DNA of 64,000 bases from Mollicutes bacterium (GTDB taxonomy: Bacteria > Bacillota_I > Bacilli_A > Izemoplasmatales > Izemoplasmataceae): assembly GCA_003555335.1 (NCBI GenBank), contig PWHD01000072.1, positions 1 through 64,000 on the forward strand, in the 5' to 3' direction. Of this stretch, positions 52,049 through 61,033 are shown piece by piece. The notes under the pieces were generated by a model. The model had not been told where the DNA came from. It saw only the letters and a list, made by a program, of their open reading frames with translations, and made no database searches. Within the stretch, counting starts at the first letter, position 1. The number at the start of each line of letters is the position of its first letter. The translations under genes and the position numbers were made by a program.

Positions 52049-53860
52049 TCAGTGTCTTTTACGGAAATAGACGACCGCAGTGAGAAGGACGAAAGATGTG
52101 ACAAGGGGCAGCCAGGGCACGGTGGAATCATTCGCTGCGCCGATCTCGCTGACTTCGACAAGGGCGGTCCTTGTGAGGGTCTCGCCGCTTCCGTTGCTCA
52201 ACTCGACGACATACTCATAGGTTCCGGTCCTGTCCTTGTTTTCGGTGTAAGTATCACTGAGGACGACCATGGCGATCGGACCGAAGTCCCTGATGACATC
52301 ATCCTTGAGCAGATGATTGAAGACATCGCTTTTGTTGAGCGTGGTGCCGAGTTGAACGATGATGGCGTCACTCAATATGAAATATGGCGGAACGTCATCG
52401 ATGACGCTGATCTGGATGGTGAAGGTGGTCTTGTTGCCGCTTTCATCACTCACGGCGAAGGTCTTCTGGTAATGACCCGGAACATCGCTGACATAGTCGC
52501 TGGTCTCAAGAACGACATCCTCATGCGTGAGCGGATCATGATTGTCGTCGACATCGAGGGTCTTGATGAAGGCGGCGGTGTCAAACGGTTCAGTGTAGGA
52601 AATCTCATGGTGGACGGTGCCGCTCAGCACGGGCGCGATATCATCCTTGATGGATAGGCTCACAGTCTTTGTGCCCTTGTTGCCGCTTTCATCGTAGGCT
52701 TTCAGGACTATGGTGTAGGTGCCGGTGCGATCGAGATTCTCCGGCGCGTTGTTCGATTCGATTTCGATGACCATTGCCGATGAGGGGGTGTGGTTGTCGC
52801 TCACGCTGTAGGTGGCGAGCAACGCATCAAGAGTGAACGGATCGGACAGATAGAGGGTTTTGTCGTTTTCGCCGGTGATGATCGGAGGGACATCGTCATA
52901 GATGAGGATGTCGAAGGCGTGTTGCGACTTGTTGCCGCTGCTGTCCTCGATACCGATGATGACCTGATGCGCACCGAGGACATCTTTGTTCATGCTGTAA
53001 TCGTCTTCGAGGATGGTGTAAGTTTCGATCGGGCCGTCGTGGTCATCATGGAAAGTGAAATTCGCATCGATGATCGCGGCAAGCGCATCCGGAGCGTCGA
53101 CATTCGTCTCATAATGATCGATGCCGATGATCACCGGCGGGATTTCATCCCTGATGATGATTTCAAGATCAAAATAGGCAGTGTTCCCACTTGAATCTGA
53201 AACCTCGAGACGCACATCATAGTTGCCGACTTTGGTCTCATTGCCGGTATAGCCATCACTTGTGATGACGATCTCATCAGAGAGATCGCCGTCGATCTCG
53301 TCTTCTGCGGTGATGTTTTCACCGATGATGGTCGAGATGGGCAGATTGTCCTCGTAGCTCAGAATGATGGTGCCACTGCCGGAAAAGACGGGCGGGGTCT
53401 CGCTTCTGGCCTCATAGGCCTCATAGCCGGTGTAGTGCGACCCTTTTTCCAGCTGATAATCATGAAAACCGTAATGATCGTACCACTGCACGGCATGCGA
53501 TCCGCTGAAACTGAGAGAAAACGAATCGTTTGAACTGCTTTCGAAGGTACACGCCGTGATTGTGCTGTTGACAATCCTACAGCCGTTTCCTTCGGTGCGA
53601 GCACTCTGGTCGATTTTTTTCGACCCGCCCAGGATCAGTTCGATGTGGCCGGCGAAATCCGTCGGTACACTGAGTGTGTAAGTGGTGCCGGGTTCAATCG
53701 GATGGTTCGCGTGGGTATGGACTTTCTCCGCGGTGTAATCCGCGGTGAAATAAGCGGGGTTGAGTTCGTTTTTTCCCGCCGGCGTGGTTTCCATCGCGTG
53801 GATGGACAGGCTTGTGAAAACCACGGCCGATGCCATAAGCATCAATAATCTTTTTTTCAT
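52049..53860 (-). CDS. Secreted membrane-anchored protein with Ig-like repeats
   Basis: 603 residues. Signal peptide (about 1-22, KKRLLMLMASAVVFTSLSIHA), an N-terminal domain (25-165) with two cysteines, then about five repeats of roughly 80 residues in the style of DUF5011/bacterial Ig-like domains; each has a strand pattern ending YDESGNK... and a boundary such as DDVPP or DDIAP. A C-terminal membrane helix (WLPLVTSFVLLTAVVYF) and RKRH tail anchor it. Likely a cell-surface protein; role unknown. No clear promoter in the short gap upstream. Confidence 0.85.
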   Translation of the reverse strand: MKKRLLMLMASAVVFTSLSIHAMETTPAGKNELNPAYFTADYTAEKVHTHANHPIEPGTTYTLSVPTDFAGHIELILGGSKKIDQSARTEGNGCRIVNSTITACTFESSSNDSFSLSFSGSHAVQWYDHYGFHDYQLEKGSHYTGYEAYEARSETPPVFSGSGTIILSYEDNLPISTIIGENITAEDEIDGDLSDEIVITSDGYTGNETKVGNYDVRLEVSDSSGNTAYFDLEIIIRDEIPPVIIGIDHYETNVDAPDALAAIIDANFTFHDDHDGPIETYTILEDDYSMNKDVLGAHQVIIGIEDSSGNKSQHAFDILIYDDVPPIITGENDKTLYLSDPFTLDALLATYSVSDNHTPSSAMVIEIESNNAPENLDRTGTYTIVLKAYDESGNKGTKTVSLSIKDDIAPVLSGTVHHEISYTEPFDTAAFIKTLDVDDNHDPLTHEDVVLETSDYVSDVPGHYQKTFAVSDESGNKTTFTIQISVIDDVPPYFILSDAIIVQLGTTLNKSDVFNHLLKDDVIRDFGPIAMVVLSDTYTENKDRTGTYEYVVELSNGSGETLTRTALVEVSEIGAANDSTVPWLPLVTSFVLLTAVVYFRKRH

Positions 53861-53904
53861 TTCATCACCTCAACCCTATCATTCGTCCGGTGGTTCATTT
53901 TTTC

Positions 53905-53937
53905 TTCAACAAAAAAGAAAGCCCTCAGGCTTTCTTG
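53905..53937 (-). terminator. Terminator at the end of the long catabolic operon
   Basis: AAGAAAGCC / GGGCTTTCTT stem with T-run on the minus strand; the proximal arm overlaps the TGA stop of the last hydrolase. Confidence 0.85.
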
Positions 53938-54821
53938 TGTTTGTGGACGTGGTTTCTTATCAGGACGGCCAGGTCGTCAGGCACGTCCGTAATCGGGGAG
54001 TGGCCTGCTTCTTTGAAGATATGTTTCTCAGCATTCGGTAACGCTTCGGCGGTGGTTTCGAACATGGACTTGGTGATGACCGGATCCAATTCGCCGAAAA
54101 TGGTCAGGGTCGGTGTCGTCACTTGCTTGATCGTACCATCCCCTTGAGCGACCCCGTTGTGTTCATCGGACATGTTGAAATTCATAAGCGCCCAATCCAC
54201 GTCGACGAGATTCCGCTGTTTGAGCGATTCTTCGATATAGGTATCGAGCAGTGTCGCTTCGGGGACGCGGACATTGTAGATGGCGGTTGTCCAGAGGTTT
54301 CTCATGAACTGCTTGTCCTTGGTGCGCATCGCCTCGTCCACAGGTCTAACCTGAAGCGGATCGTCAGCCATGGCCGCTTTCGACTGATACTGTCTGCCGG
54401 CAAGGGCCTTTAGCTGCGCATCCTTCTCATAGATCGGGTAACCCGTATGGGCGGCGCTTTCAACCATTATCAGCGAACTGGACTTTTCCGGATGGGCGGC
54501 CGCGAAACGCATCGCGACGCCGCCACCTGTCGACCAACCGAGCAGATGGATCTTATCGAGATTAAGCTGACGGATGAAATCGTCGAGGTCATCGGCGAAA
54601 TCGGCGAGGGACTCTATCGGATCATGATAACTCGACTCACCGAAACCGCGCAGGTCTGGCACAAGCAGTTCGAAGTCGTCCTTCAGCCTTTCAATCAGCG
54701 GATGAAAGTGAATGCCGCTACTCATGTTGCCGTGGATGAGCAACAGGGTTTCGCCGTTGCCACGGCCATGGTGCTGATAGGCGAGGGTCTCGTTGTTCGC
54801 GAGTGTGATTTTTTTCCGCAT
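53925..54821 (-). CDS. Alpha/beta hydrolase
   Basis: 298 residues. Oxyanion HGN (LLLIHGNMSSG), nucleophile elbow GWSTGGG, acid in FGELDPVITK, His in EAGHSPITDV. Closest in this window to the hydrolase at 6278-7171 (shared RGFGESSY, and the ALxNFNMSDEHNGV region). Last gene of the minus-strand operon that begins beyond the right edge; this suggests an ester or thioester hydrolysis step in that pathway, but the substrate is not known. Confidence 0.88.
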   Translation of the reverse strand: MRKKITLANNETLAYQHHGRGNGETLLLIHGNMSSGIHFHPLIERLKDDFELLVPDLRGFGESSYHDPIESLADFADDLDDFIRQLNLDKIHLLGWSTGGGVAMRFAAAHPEKSSSLIMVESAAHTGYPIYEKDAQLKALAGRQYQSKAAMADDPLQVRPVDEAMRTKDKQFMRNLWTTAIYNVRVPEATLLDTYIEESLKQRNLVDVDWALMNFNMSDEHNGVAQGDGTIKQVTTPTLTIFGELDPVITKSMFETTAEALPNAEKHIFKEAGHSPITDVPDDLAVLIRNHVHKHKKA

Positions 54822-54830
54822 GGTGGCCTC

Positions 54831-55655
54831 CTAGATGGCGTAATCGGTGGTGCGTTCCTTGAAGAATCCGACCAGAGTGCTGATGAAAAGCCCCGGTTTT
54901 TCATACATGCTCGCATGCCCACATCCGGGAAAGATCACCAGTTGCGCATTCGGCATGCTTTCAGCGAGATGTTCCTGTTCAACCACGGGTGTCAAAAAAT
55001 CATGGTCGGCGGCGACGATGAGTGTCTTCACCCGAATAAACGCCAAAGCCGCCTCGACATCATGGGTTTCGGCACTCGTGGTGAGACGGGTCATCGCATC
55101 TAAAAAATCGCTGTCTGAAAAAAGCGGCATAAGCTTCTGCTTGCGCGCTTCCATCCAGGATTGGTGCTTCTGGTAGAATTGCGGCGAGTAGATATAGGGA
55201 ATGGTGATGTGATAGTAAGCCTCGCCGCTTCTTGTGCGCGCGACCGCATTCCAGCCGCGACCGATATCGCGCAACCACGGTGTTGTGCGGGACGCGGCGT
55301 TCAAGACGACCATACGCCTTATTCTGCCCGGGTGGGCCGCCGCATACTGAAGGGCGATGCTGCCGCCATAGGAGATTCCGGTCAGATTGACCGCTTTTAG
55401 TTTCAGATGGGAAAGAAGCTGTTCCAGCATATCGACCTGAAGGGCCTGTGTATAGGGTTTATCCATTCTATCGCTTTGTCCCTGGTCCAAAAAATCGACG
55501 CGAAGAATCCTGAAATGTCGTTTGAGCTCCGCCATGAACGGCTCCCAGCTTCTATGCGACATCATGATGCCATTCAATATCACGAGCACATCGTTTTGTT
55601 CATCGCCCTCTAAAAGATAGAAGACTTTCTTGTCATCGTAGGTGAAGATGCTCAT
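54831..55655 (-). CDS. Alpha/beta hydrolase
   Basis: 274 residues. Nucleophile in GISYGGSIALQYAAAHPG, acid in VAADHDFLTP, His in PGCGHASMYEKP. Opening FTYDDKKVFYLLEGDEQNDVLVILNGIMMSHRSWEPF has NGI rather than HG at the oxyanion loop. Overlaps the CoA-transferase start region of the operon by four bases (ATGA type), so it is cotranscribed. Not a close paralog of its neighbour. Confidence 0.87.
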   Translation of the reverse strand: MSIFTYDDKKVFYLLEGDEQNDVLVILNGIMMSHRSWEPFMAELKRHFRILRVDFLDQGQSDRMDKPYTQALQVDMLEQLLSHLKLKAVNLTGISYGGSIALQYAAAHPGRIRRMVVLNAASRTTPWLRDIGRGWNAVARTRSGEAYYHITIPYIYSPQFYQKHQSWMEARKQKLMPLFSDSDFLDAMTRLTTSAETHDVEAALAFIRVKTLIVAADHDFLTPVVEQEHLAESMPNAQLVIFPGCGHASMYEKPGLFISTLVGFFKERTTDYAI

Positions 55656-56953
55656 AGGGCATATCCGAGCTTTCTCGCCGCGGCCCAGAGTTCCTCGCGG
55701 AAATCGGGATGGGCGATGTTGATCAGACGCTCGACCCGCTCTCGCACGGTGGTGCCCCTCAAGGACGCGACGCCGTATTCGGTCACGACATAGTCGACAT
55801 CATTGCGGGAAAGGCTGACCGCGGCCCCCGGTTTCAAGGTGGGGACGATCTTGCTGATGGCTTTTCTTTCCCCCGTCGCTTTGTCCAGTGGTGTGGCTGT
55901 CGAATAGAGTGTGATGAAGCTGCGTCCGTTTTTCGCACGCTGCGCGCCAGTGGCGGTGTCGGTCTGGCCGCCGGTGCCGCTGAACTGCATGGTACCGATG
56001 CTTTCGGAGGCGCACTGTCCGGTCAGGTCGACCTCGATGGTGGTGTTGATCGAGACCTGGTTGTCGTTCTTGCCGATGATGTAGGGGTCGTTGACGTAGT
56101 TTCCGTCGAGAATCTGGACGGCCGGATTGTCGTCGATGAAATCATAGAGTTCTTTGGTTCCAAGGGCGAACGCCGCGACCATCTTACCGGGATGAAGGGT
56201 CTTTTTCTTGTTGGTGATGGCGCCGGCTTGGAAAAGACGCATGAAGCCGGTTGTCAGCATCTCGGTGTGGACGCCGAGGTCCTTCTTGTCCATCAAGGCG
56301 GCAGCGACGGCATTCGGGATGCCACCGATACCAAGTTGGATGGTGTCGCCGTCATTGATGAGGTCGGCGATGTATTGTCCTATCTTCTTATCTTTTTCAT
56401 TGGGTGAGAGATCGGGAAGTTCCGGGGCCGGGTAATCGACGTTGATGATGTAGTCGATATCGCTTTCGTGGATTTCAAGATCGCCCAGGGTCCTGGGCAG
56501 ATTCGGATTGGCTTCGATGATGACGGTCTTCGCCCGGCTTATCATATGCTTTTCGTAGACATTCGATAAGGATAAGGAAAGATAGCCGTGTTTGTCGGGC
56601 GGGGTGGCATTGCCGATGAAGACGTCGGGCGGAAGGTGCTGCGCCCTTTTCACACCCGCGAAATGGAGCTGGTTCGGAATAAAGGAGATGTTCTTGTTTT
56701 TGAAGGCCTTTCTCAGGTCCCCTGAGAAAAACCAGCTGTTGACGGTGAACTTGTCTCGGTATTGCTCTTCGAGCATGAACGGATAAGGGGAAAGAGGCAG
56801 ACAGTTGTCTACCGATACGTGGGTGATTCTGTCGGCGATCTCATGCAGACGGCTCAGGGTCGCACGTCCTTCGCTTGCTGCCATGCCGGCCACGATTTGG
56901 TCGTTATCCTTGATGAGTGCGAGTGCTTCGTCCAGGGTGATGGTTTTTGCCAT
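55652..56953 (-). CDS. Acetyl-CoA hydrolase / acyl-CoA:carboxylate CoA-transferase family
   Basis: Moves CoA between an acyl-CoA (often acetyl-CoA) and a carboxylic acid, or hydrolyses it. 433 residues (ATG 56951-56953 after AGGAG). Family blocks: NNCLPLSPYPF near the front, LGIGGIPNAVAAAL, the catalytic Glu region TIEVDLTGQCASESIG and GTGGQTDTATGAQRAKNG. Fits the 4-hydroxybutyrate/butyrate-acetate CoA-transferase group (Cat1-like). It follows the Liv-type binding protein, with a hairpin between them, and would activate an imported acid. Confidence 0.9.
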   Translation of the reverse strand: MAKTITLDEALALIKDNDQIVAGMAASEGRATLSRLHEIADRITHVSVDNCLPLSPYPFMLEEQYRDKFTVNSWFFSGDLRKAFKNKNISFIPNQLHFAGVKRAQHLPPDVFIGNATPPDKHGYLSLSLSNVYEKHMISRAKTVIIEANPNLPRTLGDLEIHESDIDYIINVDYPAPELPDLSPNEKDKKIGQYIADLINDGDTIQLGIGGIPNAVAAALMDKKDLGVHTEMLTTGFMRLFQAGAITNKKKTLHPGKMVAAFALGTKELYDFIDDNPAVQILDGNYVNDPYIIGKNDNQVSINTTIEVDLTGQCASESIGTMQFSGTGGQTDTATGAQRAKNGRSFITLYSTATPLDKATGERKAISKIVPTLKPGAAVSLSRNDVDYVVTEYGVASLRGTTVRERVERLINIAHPDFREELWAAARKLGYAL

Positions 56954-56983
56954 AGTAGTTACGCTCCTTCCGATAAATAAGAG

Positions 56984-57007
56984 CAGGGTGATGTCGCCAT
57001 CACCCTG
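56984..57007 (-). promoter_or_regulatory. Intercistronic hairpin between livK and the CoA-transferase gene
   Basis: Perfect ten-base stem CAGGGTGATG / CATCACCCTG with a four-base loop. The minus-strand tail (CTCTTATTTATC) is only weakly T-rich, so partial termination or protection of the livK message is more likely than full stop. Confidence 0.6.
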
Positions 57008-57032
57008 GCTCATTATTCACATTGCTTGGTTG

Positions 57033-58268
57033 TTAGTCTGCGAGTACTTCATCGATGCTTTGCATACCTTCGATGATATCGAAGTATCCGACCTCATCAT
57101 CGGCGTCATAACGCATCTGTAGGAGTTGCATGATCTGGGTGCCCAGACGTTGTCCATCAGAGAAATCGATTGGGGGACCAAGGTCATAGTCGAAGACTTC
57201 GGCTTCCATCAGTTCGATGAAATTCTCCCAGGTGATCGCGTCATCTTCATCGAAACGCTGCATTCCTTCGACGAAGGTCATGGCTGCGATCCATCCGGCG
57301 ATGGCGAATGTGTTTTCAACGTATTCAGGGTTTTCTTTCGCGATTTCTTCCTGGAATTCAAGGTAGGCATCACGGAACTCGCCATAGGTGTCCAGTAGAT
57401 CAACCCATGCGTTGGCATAGATGTCGAAAGAAAGCAGAGTCGGGTGGATGAAGCCGATGAAGGAACCATCCGCCGTGACATAGGAAGTGAGGACTGGAAC
57501 GGTGTTGCCTTGTCCGGAGAGCGCGAACAGCGAACTGACCGCAGGACCCTGGTTCATACCGAGGACGACAACGTCGACATCGGCCGCGACCATGGCGAGC
57601 GCTTCACTGTCGTGGTCGGTTCCGGCGACTTGCGCCTCGACGATTGTGACACCGAGTTCAGTCGCTTTTCTCTCCATGCCGGCTCTGATTTCGAGTCCGA
57701 CTTCGTTGCCGGTGTACATAAGACCGATGGTTTCGGCTTCGAAGTTCGCGACGGCGCGGGCGACCATCATTTCTCCCTCGAACTCATAGGTTGGCTGAAT
57801 CGGGAAGCTCGCACGCTGTCCGCCTTCGGCAGACGGCGTGGACACGGTGGTCGAACCGGTGGCGAAATAGACGCGTGGCACACCGAGCGTGTTCAGATAT
57901 TCCTGAGTGGCGGCAACCGTCGGCGTTCCGAAGTGGCCGACCATGGCGAAGACTTCATCCTCTTCGACAAGACGCTGGGTATAGGTGCCCCCTTGGTCCG
58001 CATCGAAACCGTCGCTGTAGTGGATCAGGCGGACGTCGCGTCCGAGAATGCCACCATCATTGTTGACCATGGTGAAGTATGCTTCCATACCAGCGACGAA
58101 AGGCGCACCGACGAATCCGAAGTCACCGGTAGTGACCGCGGTGTTACCGACAAGAATCTCGGTATCGGTGATGCCTTGGGCATGTTCTTTTTCTTCTTCC
58201 TCGCGCTCACAGGCGGCGAGTCCGAAAAAGAGTGTTAATGCAAGAAACAGTGCAAAAAACTTTTTCAT
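57033..58268 (-). CDS. livK: Liv-type ABC substrate-binding lipoprotein
   Basis: 411 residues. Signal peptide ending in lipobox GLAAC with Cys at 20, then an acidic linker and a periplasmic-binding fold type I of the Leu/Ile/Val-binding family (TEILVGNTAVTTGDFGFVGAPFVAGMEAYF, then NNDGGILGRDVRLI). The family binds branched amino acids, but also urea, amides, aromatic and short organic acids; in this operon an acid is at least as likely as an amino acid. The ATG at 58266-58268 follows AGGAGG. Confidence 0.9.
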   Translation of the reverse strand: MKKFFALFLALTLFFGLAACEREEEEKEHAQGITDTEILVGNTAVTTGDFGFVGAPFVAGMEAYFTMVNNDGGILGRDVRLIHYSDGFDADQGGTYTQRLVEEDEVFAMVGHFGTPTVAATQEYLNTLGVPRVYFATGSTTVSTPSAEGGQRASFPIQPTYEFEGEMMVARAVANFEAETIGLMYTGNEVGLEIRAGMERKATELGVTIVEAQVAGTDHDSEALAMVAADVDVVVLGMNQGPAVSSLFALSGQGNTVPVLTSYVTADGSFIGFIHPTLLSFDIYANAWVDLLDTYGEFRDAYLEFQEEIAKENPEYVENTFAIAGWIAAMTFVEGMQRFDEDDAITWENFIELMEAEVFDYDLGPPIDFSDGQRLGTQIMQLLQMRYDADDEVGYFDIIEGMQSIDEVLAD

Positions 58269-58332
58269 TTGAATCCTCCTCATATAGTTTATTTCTAATA
58301 CCGCTTTAGCGGCTTGTTGCCGAAATTGGGTG

Positions 58333-59157
58333 TTATTTGCCAAGATAGGCTTCAATCAGTTCCTCATCCTTGATAAGCGAGGACGCTTTGCCTTCTTTGA
58401 CAACCTTGCCGACCTGGATAACATAGCCGTAATCAGCAATTTTCAGTGTCTGAAGCGCGTTTTGTTCGACAATGAGCACCGAGATGCCCATGTTGTTGAG
58501 TTCCTTGATGATGTTGAAGATATCCCTCACAATCAGGGGCGCGAGGCCCAGCGACGGCTCATCGAGAATGAGCAGTTTCGGTGAAGCCATGAGGGCGCGT
58601 CCGATTGCGAGCATCTGCATCTCGCCGCCCGACAAAGTCGAGGCGATCTGGCGGTTTCTCTCCTTCAGCACTGGAAAGAGATCATAGACCCGCTCCAGAT
58701 TGTTTCTGAACATCTCATCGGCACTCAGAAGAACTGAGGCATCGTCTTTTCCATCACCGCTGGCGGCGATTTTTTCTTTCAGCCGCTTTGTCTTGGCGTT
58801 ATCATAGATGCTGTTGATGGGCACGGATTGTGGTTTCAGGGTAAACGCACCGATTTTGAGATTTTCATAGACCGACAGATCGGAAAAAATCTGCCTGCCT
58901 TCGGGGGCGTGGGCGATGCCGTCTTTCGCGATGCGTTCTACGGACAGCCGGGTGATGTCGTTGCCTTCAAAAGTGATGGTTCCCGCGGCGGCGGGGACAA
59001 GCCCTGAGATTGTCTTTAGCAACGAGGTCTTGCCGGCGCCGTTCGAACCCAGAATGGCCACGATGTTCCCTTTCGGAACCGTGATGTCGACACCTTTTAG
59101 CGCACGGATCGCACCATAGGAAACATGTAGGTCTTCGATTTTCAGTATGTTTTCCAT
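58333..59157 (-). CDS. livF: Liv-type ABC transporter ATP-binding protein LivF
   Basis: 274 residues, longer than usual (about 235). Walker A GSNGAGKTS, signature LSGGE, Walker B LLILDEPSLGLAP, and the family-specific AHAPEGRQIFSDLSVYENL. An insertion of about 40 residues (about 107-150, PQSVPINSIYDNAKTKRLKE through LLSADEMFRNN) lies between the Q-loop region and the signature. Follows livG by one base. Confidence 0.93.
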   Translation of the reverse strand: MENILKIEDLHVSYGAIRALKGVDITVPKGNIVAILGSNGAGKTSLLKTISGLVPAAAGTITFEGNDITRLSVERIAKDGIAHAPEGRQIFSDLSVYENLKIGAFTLKPQSVPINSIYDNAKTKRLKEKIAASGDGKDDASVLLSADEMFRNNLERVYDLFPVLKERNRQIASTLSGGEMQMLAIGRALMASPKLLILDEPSLGLAPLIVRDIFNIIKELNNMGISVLIVEQNALQTLKIADYGYVIQVGKVVKEGKASSLIKDEELIEAYLGK

Positions 59158-59158
59158 G

Positions 59159-59947
59159 CTAGTCTTCCTTCCCTAGGTAGGCTTCCTGCACCAGCGGATT
59201 CTTTTGAATCTTTTGTGGTGTCTCATGTGCCAGGTATTTGCCGAAGTTGATGGCCAGGACACTGTCGCAGATATTCATGACAAAGCCCATATCGTGTTCA
59301 ATCAGCAGGATGGTGGCATTGTATTTTTTGCGGATATCATGGATGAGCGTCTCAAGTTCATCGGTTTCCCGGTCGTTCAGACCGGCCGCCGGTTCATCGA
59401 GCACAATGAAGCGGGGATCGGTGATGAGCGCGCGGGCGATTTCAACTTTCTTCATGATGCCATAAGGCTGACCCATGACGTAAAAGTCCTTCAGATGGTC
59501 GATCTTCAGAAATTTCAGAATCTCGAGTGCTTTTTCATAGAGTTCTTTTTCCTGCGCCCGCATCTTCGGGAGCCTCAGAATGTGTGAGACGATGTTGGTG
59601 CGGACCTGTTTGTGTGCCCCGATCATGACGTTGTCGATGATTGAAAGGTCGGGAATGAGCTCGATGTTCTGGAAAGTCCGAGCGAGTCCCTGTCTGACAA
59701 TGCCGGTCACATCGACCTTACGCAGGTCCGTGGTGTTGCCGTCTTTGTCCCGGTAGAGAATATCGCCGGTATAGTTTTTGTAGAACTGGGTGACGCAGTT
59801 GAAAACCGTTGTCTTACCGGCGCCGTTGGGGCCGATCAGACCGACAATTTCCCCTTCGTTGATTTCAAAATTCAGCTTGTCGACGGCGACGAGGCCGCCG
59901 AATTTCATCGTGAGGTTCTTGACTGATAGAATCGGAGTCTTAGCCAC
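59159..59947 (-). CDS. livG: Liv-type ABC transporter ATP-binding protein LivG
   Basis: About 262 residues. Walker A GPNGAGKTT, signature region GIMKKVEIARAL, where LSGGQ is replaced by QPYGIMKKVEIARAL, so the signature is divergent, and Walker B FIVLDEPAAGLN. The C-terminal end has the Liv-type AIN(F)GKYLAHETPQKI. Start: GTG at 59945-59947, overlapping the livM stop by eight bases; upstream codons in this frame lie within livM. Confidence 0.92.
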   Translation of the reverse strand: MAKTPILSVKNLTMKFGGLVAVDKLNFEINEGEIVGLIGPNGAGKTTVFNCVTQFYKNYTGDILYRDKDGNTTDLRKVDVTGIVRQGLARTFQNIELIPDLSIIDNVMIGAHKQVRTNIVSHILRLPKMRAQEKELYEKALEILKFLKIDHLKDFYVMGQPYGIMKKVEIARALITDPRFIVLDEPAAGLNDRETDELETLIHDIRKKYNATILLIEHDMGFVMNICDSVLAINFGKYLAHETPQKIQKNPLVQEAYLGKED

Positions 59948-61031
59948 GACGCTCACCTGCCTTTTTCGCGAGGTAGGATTTGGATCTGATAAGCAGTTTC
60001 TTGATGTCTGTGAGAATCTGGGCCGCTCCGTATGGATAATAGAGGATGACCACGACAATCAACAGACCCGCGAGGATGTCCTCGAAACCGGAAAGAATCG
60101 GGACTTCCCTCAAAACGAAGGCCGGGACACCAATCAAGAGGAAAGCGCCCACCAGCATGCCGATCAGGCTTTTCATGCCGCCGATGACGACGACGGCAAG
60201 GATGACAAGGCTCAGACCGAGCCCCCACTTGGTCGCAGAACCGGTCGTCTGAAAGAAGATGAGATGGAGAATGCCGCCGAATGCGGCGAAGACCGTGGCA
60301 ATCACGAATGCCATCAATCTGTACTTTATGACGCTGATGCCCATCGCAAGCGCGGCGTGCTGTGAACGACTGATTGCCATCAGTGCACGACCGGTGGGGC
60401 TCTTGACTATATTATAAACCACGATGAACGCGATGACCATCCCGATCGCCACAAAATAATAAAGGATAATCCGGTCCGCTTTCAGAAAGTTCGTAAGTTC
60501 ATAACCCATGAAAAAGTCGATGCTCGATCCAATCCGTTGGGTTTCACCACTGTTGAAAATGGCGAACGCACGGAAAATCTCAGTGACGATGTGACCGACG
60601 AACAATGTCGCGATGGCTAGATAGATCCCTTCCATCTTGAGCGACAGCACACCGACGGCCATGCCCAAAAAGCCCGCCAAAACGAGTGTCAGCACCACCG
60701 AAAGGAGAAAGGGCAGACCAACCACGTTGATGAAGACGAACATGCTGTTGGTCGCCACGCCCATGAAGGCCGCGGTGGCCAAAGAGACCAGGCCGCTGAA
60801 ACCGAGCAAGAGGTTCAACCCGAGCGCCACCACCGTGATAATCATTATCTCGGCGAGAAAGTTGATGTTCGTCGCCGCCGGACCGGCGAAGACGATGCGT
60901 CCGATGACAATCATCACCACGCCGAGGACGACAAACTGCATCTGAGGACTTTGTTTGATATAGGTGGCGACATTTTTCACGATCATCCGCAGTTTCTGCC
61001 AGATGGTACTGAGTTTGTTTTTTACAGTCAT
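59940..61031 (-). CDS. livM: Liv-type ABC transporter permease LivM
   Basis: 363 residues, about ten membrane segments. The family blocks LGLNLLLGFSGLVSLATAAFMGVATNS, GIYLAIATLFVGHIV and IKSPTGRALMAISRSQHAALAMGISV-like region are clear. Starts two bases after the livH stop. Forms the membrane channel with LivH. Confidence 0.95.
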   Translation of the reverse strand: MTVKNKLSTIWQKLRMIVKNVATYIKQSPQMQFVVLGVVMIVIGRIVFAGPAATNINFLAEIMIITVVALGLNLLLGFSGLVSLATAAFMGVATNSMFVFINVVGLPFLLSVVLTLVLAGFLGMAVGVLSLKMEGIYLAIATLFVGHIVTEIFRAFAIFNSGETQRIGSSIDFFMGYELTNFLKADRIILYYFVAIGMVIAFIVVYNIVKSPTGRALMAISRSQHAALAMGISVIKYRLMAFVIATVFAAFGGILHLIFFQTTGSATKWGLGLSLVILAVVVIGGMKSLIGMLVGAFLLIGVPAFVLREVPILSGFEDILAGLLIVVVILYYPYGAAQILTDIKKLLIRSKSYLAKKAGERRG

Positions 61032-61033
61032 GT

